From the NCBI GenBank assembly GCA_964440875.1, contig CAYTTS010000036.1:1-12734 (forward strand): a DNA stretch of 12,734 bases, read 5' to 3'. Made by a program: the position numbers and the translations under genes. The stretch's first letter is position 1. Each line of letters starts with the position of its first letter. Below are positions 5,883-12,734 of this stretch, one piece after another. Below the pieces are notes generated by a model. That model was not told where the DNA came from, searched no databases, and saw nothing but the letters and a program-made list of their open reading frames with translations. Origin of the DNA: JAAZDN01 sp964440875 (lineage in GTDB: Bacteria > Bacillota_I > Bacilli_A > Erysipelotrichales > Erysipelotrichaceae).

Positions 5883-7181
5883 TTAGAGTATTTCAATACT
5901 ATCCGAATTTACCTTAATATTACTATTATAAAACGCTTTTAATAAGTTAAACATATGCTCTGCGTCCTTGCTTCCACCAAGCTCCATACTTGAGTGCATC
6001 GCTAATTGTGGAAGGCCGATATCTACTGACATTATACTAATCTGTGTACCACTAATTGCTCCTAGTGTAGAGCCACCTGGTGCATCAGCTCTATTAACGA
6101 ATGTTTGAATCTCTGCTCCACTTACTTTTGATAGTTCCATTAATAAGGCAGCACTTAATGCATCTGTTGTATATTTTTGATTTGCACTATATTTAACAAC
6201 TACACCACCATTTAATTCTACTCGATGATTCTCATCATTAGCACTACTATAGTTTGGATGGTTGGCATGTGCATTATCTGCAGATACAATAAATGAATTT
6301 GCGATACTGATTAAATGCTCTTCACTACTTTGTTCCATTGCGAAACTAATTCTATTTAAAATATCTTTTAAAATTGTTGCTTGCGCACCTTGCTTTGTCA
6401 TTGATCCAACTTCTTCATTATCAAAGCTTGCGTAAACATTAACAGCCTCATTATTAACACTATTCATAAATGACTCAAAACTTACATAAGCACTTTGTAG
6501 GTTATCAATATGATTTGATGCAAAGAATTCTTGATTTACACCTACATAGGCAGCTTTCTCAATTGGTTTAAAGACTAAATCGTAATCATATACATCATCA
6601 ACTTTTACATCTAAACTGCTTGCTAAATATGCTTTAAAATCAAAATCTTCAGCTTGACCTAATAGTGGTCGCATTTGTGTATGACGGTTAAACTTAGTTT
6701 CATTATTTACTGCCCTATTCATATGAATAGCTAGTGATGGAATAATTCCAACAGCTCCATTTGAGTTAAATAACTTTGTAGTAAGTTTGCTACCTTCTTT
6801 AACAATTACTCTTCCTGATAACTTTAAAGGTCTATCTAACCAAGTATAATCAATTAGTCCACCGTACGCTTCCGCATTAACGATTATATAATTATTTTCA
6901 ATCTTAACTGCATTAGGCTTTACCTTAAATGTTGGTGCATCAGTATGTGATGCGACAATTTTATATGGAAATGTTTTTTTATATCCATTAAGATCAAAAG
7001 CAAAAACTGATGAGTTATTTACTAAAACATAGTACTTACTCTTGTCATCTAATTTCCACACTTCATTCATATTTAATTTTTTAAATCCCGCCTCATCCAT
7101 TATCTCTGCCATATTGTTGACAGCATGGAAGTTTGAGTGGGCTTCATCTAAAAAACTCATTAACTTATTATTTAAATTCAT
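5883..7181 (-). CDS. M18-family metallo-aminopeptidase
   Basis: A cytosolic zinc aminopeptidase of the M18 family (relatives: yeast aminopeptidase I, mammalian aspartyl aminopeptidase). It removes N-terminal residues from peptides and likely forms a tetrahedral dodecamer. In the 432-residue protein the metal and catalytic residues are H79 and D81 (VASHTDAP), D226 (HIDNLQS), the Glu pair E256/E257 (FDNEEVGS), D302 (VSADNAHANHP) and H396 (LAMHSSMELGG). Length and order fit a complete enzyme. The frame stays open to a TTG at 7232, but that lies in a terminator hairpin. ATG 7181 has GGAGAG seven bases upstream and gives the usual family N-terminus. No hairpin terminator follows before the riboswitch promoter. 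Substrate preference (acidic versus neutral residues) cannot be read from this. Confidence 0.93.
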   Translation of the reverse strand: MNLNNKLMSFLDEAHSNFHAVNNMAEIMDEAGFKKLNMNEVWKLDDKSKYYVLVNNSSVFAFDLNGYKKTFPYKIVASHTDAPTFKVKPNAVKIENNYIIVNAEAYGGLIDYTWLDRPLKLSGRVIVKEGSKLTTKLFNSNGAVGIIPSLAIHMNRAVNNETKFNRHTQMRPLLGQAEDFDFKAYLASSLDVKVDDVYDYDLVFKPIEKAAYVGVNQEFFASNHIDNLQSAYVSFESFMNSVNNEAVNVYASFDNEEVGSMTKQGAQATILKDILNRISFAMEQSSEEHLISIANSFIVSADNAHANHPNYSSANDENHRVELNGGVVVKYSANQKYTTDALSAALLMELSKVSGAEIQTFVNRADAPGGSTLGAISGTQISIMSVDIGLPQLAMHSSMELGGSKDAEHMFNLLKAFYNSNIKVNSDSIEIL

Positions 7182-7203
7182 TGAATCACTCTCCAGTATA
7201 AAT

Positions 7204-7232
7204 AGTATAACACGTAATAAAAAAGAGACCAA
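7204..7232 (-). promoter_or_regulatory. Candidate promoter of the aminopeptidase gene
   Basis: The minus strand has TTGGTC (7232-7227), a 17-nt spacer and TATACT (7209-7204). The -10 and spacing are good and the -35 is weak (3 of 6). The -35 lies within the terminator hairpin of the preceding lipoprotein gene. The predicted start near 7197 would leave a leader of only about 16 nt containing the Shine-Dalgarno GGAGAG. I see no better promoter in the 74-nt gap. Confidence 0.5.
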
Positions 7233-7242
7233 ATGGTCTCTT
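7218..7242 (-). terminator. Intrinsic terminator after second lipoprotein gene
   Basis: In the minus-strand RNA, AAGAGACC-ATTT-GGTCTCTT forms a perfect 8-bp stem (7242-7223), followed by a T-run to 7218. It sits 14 nt after the stop codon at 7256. It separates the lipoprotein pair from the aminopeptidase gene. Confidence 0.92.
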
Positions 7243-7255
7243 GATTAATATAGTC

Positions 7256-8155
7256 TTATTTTAATTCAGTTAGGTTAGCTTCTGCATTTTTAACTGCTGC
7301 TTGTGCAGAGTCAATTGACATAGTTACTGTTGTATCAACATCTTCGTTTGATGCTCCAGTAAAGTCAGCAACTGTTTTTCCTACTAGGAAGTCCATGATT
7401 GCGTTGTTTTGTTCAAACCACTCAATACCGTTTCCTTGTGGGAAGTTAGCCATTCCGTATTCTTCTTTTAATTCACCTTTAGTTTTTCCGATTGATTTAG
7501 CAACTAAAGCTCCGTCAACAACTTCAACTTTTTCTTGAGCGTTGTCTAATAATGCTTTAACGATTTTTCCATCAGCATCTACAGCTAATAAAGCGTAGTC
7601 AACAGTTGACTCAACACCTTCAGCACTTAACTCTAAACCTAATCCAACTTTAGCAACACCTTCAACTTCAACTGCGTTGTCGATTGCTTTTAATACTGTT
7701 TCTTCAAATTGTCCAACATAGATTGTTGCAGCTGATTTAACTTCTTCACCTGCGAAGTATGCTGTAACTTCTTCTTTAGTTTTTCCAATTAATGCTTCTT
7801 CTAATGCTTTAATTTGTTCAAACCATTCAGCTCCACCAGTTTGTTCAGCCATTCCGTAATCAGCTCCTAGATTCTTTTTAGTATCTACTTGATTAATTAC
7901 AGCTTCTTCACCTTCTAATTTAGCTTTTTGTTCTGACTCATCAATTGAAACATATGATACTTTGTCATCACTTAATGCAATACCAACTACAACAGTATTG
8001 AATTTAGCTTCTCCGTTATCATCTACGTTAACAACTTGAGTACTTCCAACTCCAACTTTAACTTTAGCGTCTGCAGAAGATCCATTTCCTCCACATGCTA
8101 CAAGTAAGCTCATAGCTAGTAAACTAGCAACTACAAATTTTCCTAATTTTTTCAT
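7256..8155 (-). CDS. Repeat-containing lipoprotein, paralogue 2 of a tandem pair
   Basis: A 299-residue surface lipoprotein of a family I cannot name. The signal peptide ends in LLVAC with the lipidated Cys at 21; the mature chain has no other Cys. The mature part is two copies of one unit, about 34-160 and 168-290. Each has a beta-like start (VVVGIALSDDKVSYVSID; ALLAVDADGKIVKALLDN), then Y-G-M (100-102, 233-235), EWFEQ (110-114, 245-249), GKT (124-126, 259-261) and a short beta/helix end. It is acidic and rich in Ala, Val and Glu. It is clearly homologous to the gene upstream, with stretches of 32 identical nucleotides. It has its own promoter and terminator. A ligand-binding or surface role is plausible, but no function can be stated. 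Confidence 0.88.
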   Translation of the reverse strand: MKKLGKFVVASLLAMSLLVACGGNGSSADAKVKVGVGSTQVVNVDDNGEAKFNTVVVGIALSDDKVSYVSIDESEQKAKLEGEEAVINQVDTKKNLGADYGMAEQTGGAEWFEQIKALEEALIGKTKEEVTAYFAGEEVKSAATIYVGQFEETVLKAIDNAVEVEGVAKVGLGLELSAEGVESTVDYALLAVDADGKIVKALLDNAQEKVEVVDGALVAKSIGKTKGELKEEYGMANFPQGNGIEWFEQNNAIMDFLVGKTVADFTGASNEDVDTTVTMSIDSAQAAVKNAEANLTELK

Positions 8156-8163
8156 ATTCATTT

Positions 8164-8169
8164 CCTCCT
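8164..8169 (-). promoter_or_regulatory. Shine-Dalgarno deciding the start of lipoprotein paralogue 2
   Basis: AGGAGG is followed by AA-ATG-AAT-ATG. The first ATG (8161) is only 2 nt away, too close for normal initiation. The second (8155) is 8 nt away and opens the usual MKK signal peptide, so 8155 is preferred. Confidence 0.75.
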
Positions 8170-8179
8170 ATGTCAATAA

Positions 8180-8208
8180 ATTGTATACCCTTTTTTACAC
8201 TTTGTCAA
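8180..8208 (-). promoter_or_regulatory. Promoter of lipoprotein paralogue 2
   Basis: The minus strand has TTGACA (8208-8203), a 17-nt spacer and TACAAT (8185-8180). Start near 8173 gives a very short leader ahead of AGGAGG. The -10 region is alignable with that of the sister gene (AAATTGTA versus AAATTATA on the plus strand), suggesting that the promoter was duplicated with the gene. Confidence 0.82.
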
Positions 8209-8220
8209 AACTTTCATTAA

Positions 8221-8246
8221 TTTCACAAATGATATTTTTTTCACAA
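8221..8246. repeat. Two direct copies of TTTCACAA upstream of a promoter
   Basis: TTTCACAA occurs at 8221-8228 and 8239-8246 (plus strand), 18 nt start to start. Both lie just upstream of the -35 of lipoprotein paralogue 2. The placement suits an activator or accessory-factor site. The half-site resembles one arm of a Rex operator, but the two copies are direct, not inverted, so Rex is not supported. The AT-rich DNA from 8247 to 8332 shows nothing else I can name. Confidence 0.3.
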
Positions 8247-8332
8247 GTGTTAGGACAATTTATATATTATTTAGACTTTATAATATTAATATATAATTAA
8301 ATATTTATCAAATGAAATGATTATAAAAACAT

Positions 8333-8356
8333 AAAAAAAGAAGACCGGAGTCTTCT
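8333..8356 (-). terminator. Intrinsic terminator after first lipoprotein gene
   Basis: In the minus-strand RNA, AGAAGAC-TCCG-GTCTTCT forms a 7-bp stem (8356-8339) with a T-run down to 8333, 17 nt after the stop. The stem core GAAGAC/GTCTTC is the same as in the tuf terminator. Confidence 0.92.
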
Positions 8357-8373
8357 CTTATATTTACAACCTA

Positions 8374-9342
8374 TTATTGTAAGTCTTTTAAGTTTGCTTC
8401 TGCATTTTTTAATGCTGTTTGGTAAGCACCAATTTGCATTGTAACGCTTGTATTAATGTCATCAACTTTAGAAGCATCTTGATCAAATGCAGCAAATTCA
8501 GCAACTGTCATTCCTTCTAAGATTTCCATAATTGAGTTATTTTGTTCAAACCATTCTTTTTCGATTGGTGAAGCAACAATCATTTTATATTCTTCTTTTA
8601 ATTCACCTTTAGTTTTTCCAATATTTACTAGTTCAATTTTTCCATCAACTAGTTTAGCTTTTTCTTGTGCGTTATCTAATAAAGCTTTAACGATTTTTCC
8701 ATCAGCATCTACAGCGATCATTGCGTAGTCTAATGTTGTTTCAGGTGCAACACCTTCATTTCCGTCTCTGTCTTTTTTAATAGTTACTGTTGGTTCATAT
8801 CCTAAACCTACTTTAGCAACTCCACTTACTTCGATTGTTTGATCTAAAGCTTTTAATACTGTTGCAGCAATGTGGTCTAATTCCATAGTTGAAGCAGTTA
8901 CTACTTCTTCACCTTCGAAGTAAGCTTTTACTTCATCTTTAGTTTTTCCAATTAATGCAGCTTCAATAGCTTCAATTTGTTCATACCATTCTTTTCCAAG
9001 ACCAGCAGCTTTACTTGCTTCTAACATTCCGTAAGCTTCTTTTTTAACACCTTTAGTATCTTGTGTTTCTCCTTCGAAGATTCCCGCATCTCTTACGTAA
9101 GCAAATTGTTGTGATTCATCGATTTTAATATATGAAACTTTTCCATCTTTAAGTGCAACTCCAGCTACTACTACTGTAAATTCAACACCAGCATCTTCAG
9201 TTGCTCTATCTTTTGAATCTTTTACCTCTTGTGTACTTGCAACTCCCATTTCGATATTTCCGCCACTCTTACCGCCGCCGCAAGCAACAAGTAAGCTCAT
9301 AGCTAGAATACTAACTAATAATACTTTTCCTATTTTTTTCAT
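8374..9342 (-). CDS. Repeat-containing lipoprotein, paralogue 1 of a tandem pair
   Basis: A 322-residue surface lipoprotein, paralogue of the next gene. The lipobox is LLVAC (Cys21); no other Cys is present. It has two units. The first carries YGM (104-106), EWYEQ (118-122) and GKT; the second carries YKM (252-254), EWFEQ (263-267) and GMT in place of GKT. The second unit also contains VDADGKIVKALLDNAQEK, almost unchanged between the paralogues. An insert of about 15 residues (TIKKDRDGNEGVAPE) near the start of unit 2 is absent from the sister. The gene lies between tuf and its paralogue, with its own promoter and terminator. The function is unknown; the DGKI and AQ-K pattern looks like repeats seen in unnamed Clostridia-type lipoproteins, from memory only. 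Confidence 0.88.
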   Translation of the reverse strand: MKKIGKVLLVSILAMSLLVACGGGKSGGNIEMGVASTQEVKDSKDRATEDAGVEFTVVVAGVALKDGKVSYIKIDESQQFAYVRDAGIFEGETQDTKGVKKEAYGMLEASKAAGLGKEWYEQIEAIEAALIGKTKDEVKAYFEGEEVVTASTMELDHIAATVLKALDQTIEVSGVAKVGLGYEPTVTIKKDRDGNEGVAPETTLDYAMIAVDADGKIVKALLDNAQEKAKLVDGKIELVNIGKTKGELKEEYKMIVASPIEKEWFEQNNSIMEILEGMTVAEFAAFDQDASKVDDINTSVTMQIGAYQTALKNAEANLKDLQ

Positions 9343-9350
9343 ATTCATTT

Positions 9351-9356
9351 CCTCCT
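9351..9356 (-). promoter_or_regulatory. Shine-Dalgarno deciding the start of lipoprotein paralogue 1
   Basis: AGGAGG then AA-ATG-AAT-ATG, exactly as in the sister gene. The ATG at 9348 is 2 nt away and the ATG at 9342 is 8 nt away; 9342 is preferred. Confidence 0.75.
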
Positions 9357-9368
9357 GTGTATGGATAA

Positions 9369-9397
9369 ATTATAATTCATCGTGAAATAAAAAGCAA
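9369..9397 (-). promoter_or_regulatory. Promoter of lipoprotein paralogue 1
   Basis: The minus strand has TTGCTT (9397-9392), a 17-nt spacer and a perfect TATAAT (9374-9369). The predicted start is near 9362, just ahead of the AGGAGG. A Fur-box-like palindrome lies upstream. Confidence 0.78.
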
Positions 9398-9414
9398 GTA
9401 CTTTGTGAATTATT

Positions 9415-9429
9415 TGATAAGAATTATCT
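9415..9429. promoter_or_regulatory. Candidate Fur-type operator
   Basis: The plus strand reads TGATAAGAATTATCT. Against the Bacillota Fur 7-1-7 box (TGATAATnATTATCA) it matches 12 of 14 informative positions. It fits the PerR and Zur boxes less well. It lies 18 nt upstream of the -35, which is an unusual place for a repressor, so the call is tentative. Confidence 0.35.
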
Positions 9430-9468
9430 ACTTTGACAAATGTAAGCGTTTTTGCTACATGTAAACAT

Positions 9469-9494
9469 AAAAAAAGAAGACATAAAGTCTTCTT
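9469..9494 (-). terminator. Intrinsic terminator of the fusA-tuf transcript
   Basis: In the minus-strand RNA, AAGAAGAC-TTTAT-GTCTTCTT forms an 8-bp stem (9494-9474), followed by a T-run ending at 9469. It starts 22 nt after the tuf stop codon. Confidence 0.92.
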
Positions 9495-9516
9495 TAATAG
9501 TTATTTAAGATTCTAA

Positions 9517-10698
<1,182 letters not shown>

Positions 10699-10739
10699 TT
10701 TGCAAACCTCCTATATATTTATATATTTACTTCATTCCT

Positions 10740-10768
10740 ATTTTAAGACATTTACACTATTAAATCAA
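10740..10768 (-). promoter_or_regulatory. Candidate internal promoter for tuf
   Basis: The minus strand has TTGATT (10768-10763), a 17-nt spacer and TAAAAT (10745-10740), in the fusA-tuf gap. Extra tuf promoters are common, but AT-rich gaps produce such matches by chance. It partly overlaps a weak hairpin, ACTATT/AATAGT (10772-10756). Confidence 0.45.
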
Positions 10769-10773
10769 TAGTA

Positions 10774-12734
10774 TTAGTCTTCTCCGAACTTTTTAGCAAG
10801 TTCAGCAGCAATACTCTTAGGTACTTCTGAGTATTGTTTGAATTGCATGGTATAGTTTCCACGTCCTTGAGTGAATGATCTCAGGTCCGTTGCATAACCA
10901 AACATTTCTGATAATGGGATTAAAGCCTCAACCGCAACAGCGTTTCCACGCTCTTCTTGGTCAACAATTTGACCTCTACGTGATGATACGTCACCCATAA
11001 CGCTACCTAAGTATTCGCTTGGAGCAACAACTTCAACTTCCATCATTGGCTCTAATAATGCTGGAGCACATTTCTTAGCTGCATTTTTAACAGCCATACC
11101 CGCAGCAACTTTAAATGCCATTTCGTTAGAGTCAACATCATGTGATGAACCATCAAATAATGTAGCTTTAACATCAATTACTGGATATCCAGCAATCATA
11201 CCGTTATTAAGAGCTGCCTCGACACCTTCTCCAACAGATTTAATATATTCTCTTGGAACAGTACCACCAACAACTTTGTCAATGAACTCGAAACCTTTTC
11301 CAGTTTCGTTTGGTTCAAAGTGAATCCAAACGTGACCGTATTGTCCACGTCCACCAGACTGTCTAACAAATTTACCTTCAACATCGCTTGCTTCCTTGAT
11401 TGTTTCACGGTAAGCAACTTGTGGTGCACCAATATTCGCTTCTACTTTGAATTCACGTTTTAGACGGTCAACGATTACGTCAAGGTGTAATTCACCCATT
11501 CCCGCAATAATTGTTTGTCCTGTTTCTTCATCTGTATAAGCTCTGAATGTTGGATCTTCTTCAGCTAATTTACCTAAAGCAGCACCCATTTTGTTTTGGT
11601 CATTTTTAGTTTTTGGTTCGATTGCTAATTCAATAACTGGTTCAGGGAATTCCATTGATTCAAGAATAATTGGATTATCCATGTCACATAGTGTATCTCC
11701 TGTAGCAGTGTTTTTGAATCCAACTGCAGCTGCAATCATACCTGTGTATACTTCTTTTATTTCAGATCTGTCATTTGCGTGCATTAACATAATACGTCCG
11801 AAACGTTCACGATCATCTTTAGTTGCGTTTAATACGAATGAACCTGATTCAGCTCTTCCTGAGTAAACTCTGAAGTATGTTAGTCTTCCCACGAATGGGT
11901 CAGTAACAACTTTGAAAGCTAATGCTGAGAATGGTGCATCATCACTTGCTTGACGCTCATCTTCTTCACCATTTGGTTTCGTACCTTTAATTGATTCAAC
12001 ATCTAAAGGACTTGGTAAGTAGTCGATAACTGCATCGATCATAGGTACAACACCTTTGTTCTTGTATGCAGCTCCACACATTACTGGGAAGAATTCTCCT
12101 GTTAAAACCCCAAGTCTAATAGCTTGTTTGATTTCTTCAATAGTAGCTTCTTCGCCCTCTAAAATTTTCATCATTAAATCTTCATCATATTCAGCAACAG
12201 CTTCGATTAACTCTTCACGGTATTTTTCAACATCCGCTTTGTACTCTTCAGGAATTTCATCTGTAACAACATCTGAATCTCCTAATTCAATAGCGAAAGT
12301 ATGTACTTTTCTTTCTACTAAATCAATAAGTCCTGTAAAGTTATCTTCAACTCCTATTGGTAGTTGAATTGGGTTAGCTTTAGCTCCTAAACGATCATGG
12401 ATCGTTTTGATAGACATGTAGAAGTCCGCTCCTGTAGCATCCATTTTGTTAATGAATACAACACGAGGAACACCGTATGTCGTAGCTTGACGCCAAACTG
12501 TTTCTGTTTGTGGTTCAACACCTGATTTAGCATCAAGTACTGTAACCGCACCATCTAAAACTCTTAGTGATCTCTCAACTTCAACTGTGAAGTCAACGTG
12601 ACCTGGTGTGTCAATAATATTTACTGTATGACCTTTCCACTCTGCTGTAGTTGCAGCACTCGCAATCGTGATTCCACGCTCTTGCTCTTGCTCCATCCAG
12701 TCCATAGTGGCAGTCCCATCGTGAGTCTCACCAA
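10774..12734 (-). CDS. fusA: Elongation factor G, 5' end outside window
   Basis: The translocation GTPase that moves tRNA and mRNA through the ribosome with EF-Tu's partner cycle. The frame stays open to the window edge: reading upstream of the ATG at 12705 gives GETHDGTAT before MDWMEQEQERG, exactly the EF-G sequence, so that ATG is internal. About 40 N-terminal residues including the P-loop are missing. Visible parts are switch I QERGITI, G3 DTPGHVDF, G4 NKMD, domain II, domain III with GMGELHLDVIVDRLKREF, domain IV with GGRGQYGHVWI and domain V ending AELAKKFGED. The sequence is very close to Bacillus EF-G. It lies upstream of tuf in one operon; rpsG and rpsL probably lie beyond the edge. 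Confidence 0.98.
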   Translation of the reverse strand, partial: GETHDGTATMDWMEQEQERGITIASAATTAEWKGHTVNIIDTPGHVDFTVEVERSLRVLDGAVTVLDAKSGVEPQTETVWRQATTYGVPRVVFINKMDATGADFYMSIKTIHDRLGAKANPIQLPIGVEDNFTGLIDLVERKVHTFAIELGDSDVVTDEIPEEYKADVEKYREELIEAVAEYDEDLMMKILEGEEATIEEIKQAIRLGVLTGEFFPVMCGAAYKNKGVVPMIDAVIDYLPSPLDVESIKGTKPNGEEDERQASDDAPFSALAFKVVTDPFVGRLTYFRVYSGRAESGSFVLNATKDDRERFGRIMLMHANDRSEIKEVYTGMIAAAVGFKNTATGDTLCDMDNPIILESMEFPEPVIELAIEPKTKNDQNKMGAALGKLAEEDPTFRAYTDEETGQTIIAGMGELHLDVIVDRLKREFKVEANIGAPQVAYRETIKEASDVEGKFVRQSGGRGQYGHVWIHFEPNETGKGFEFIDKVVGGTVPREYIKSVGEGVEAALNNGMIAGYPVIDVKATLFDGSSHDVDSNEMAFKVAAGMAVKNAAKKCAPALLEPMMEVEVVAPSEYLGSVMGDVSSRRGQIVDQEERGNAVAVEALIPLSEMFGYATDLRSFTQGRGNYTMQFKQYSEVPKSIAAELAKKFGED

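Noticed and set aside
7182..7232. A 17-residue hydrophobic N-terminal extension of the aminopeptidase, resembling a signal peptide
   Set aside because: Its TTG start falls inside the preceding terminator hairpin. ATG 7181 has a good Shine-Dalgarno and matches the family N-terminus, and M18 enzymes are cytosolic.
8221..8246. Rex (NADH-sensing) operator
   Set aside because: Rex sites are inverted TTGTGAA/TTCACAA pairs; here both copies are in the same orientation.
10756..10772. ACTATT/AATAGT hairpin between fusA and tuf as a terminator or attenuator
   Set aside because: The stem is only 6 AT-rich base pairs with no U-run, and the gene order argues for read-through.

Overview
All ten genes lie on the minus strand, so the window reads right to left. 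The DNA is AT-rich. Spacing is tight, Shine-Dalgarno sites are AGGAGG-type, promoters are sigma-A-like (TTGACA/TATAAT), terminators are hairpin plus U-run, and several proteins carry lipoboxes. Trp is encoded by TGG and TGA is used as a stop, so the code is standard. EF-G and EF-Tu look like those of Bacillota. The best guess is a low-GC Gram-positive-type bacterium: Bacillota, or a lipoprotein-rich standard-code relative such as Erysipelotrichia, Turicibacter/Haloplasma or Izemoplasma/Acholeplasma. The genus cannot be fixed from this sequence alone.

Right part (12734-9468): the 3' end of a str-type operon, fusA (5' end outside the window) then tuf, closed by an intrinsic terminator. Next come two tandem paralogous lipoprotein genes (9342-8374 and 8155-7256). 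Each has its own promoter and terminator. Each is built from two copies of an unrecognised repeat marked by Y-[GK]-M, EW[FY]EQ and a G[KM]T or similar turn. They look like a gene duplication on top of an internal duplication. An M18 metallo-aminopeptidase gene follows (7181-5883).

Centre (5868-3070): a strong promoter drives a yybP-ykoY (Mn2+) riboswitch with its expression-platform terminator, in front of a P2-type cation ATPase. The ATPase would usually be annotated as Ca2+-transporting, but the riboswitch argues for Mn2+ (or Mn2+/Ca2+) efflux.

Left-centre (3062-314): an extended -10 promoter precedes a compact five-gene operon: PgpA/YutG-type phosphatase, thioredoxin-like lipoprotein, divergent AAC(3)-fold protein, unknown lipoprotein, and Ntdp/YgaC nucleoside tri/diphosphatase. 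Its terminator hairpin overlaps the last stop codon.

Left edge (1-311): no gene, but three tandem sigma-A promoters and an rRNA boxA sequence point off the window. An rrn operon almost certainly starts just beyond position 1.

Nothing here is clearly a new defence or mobile system. The most distinctive items are the Mn2+-riboswitch/ATPase unit, the duplicated-repeat lipoprotein pair, and the operon that combines envelope-lipid, redox and nucleotide-phosphatase functions with a degenerate AAC(3) homologue.
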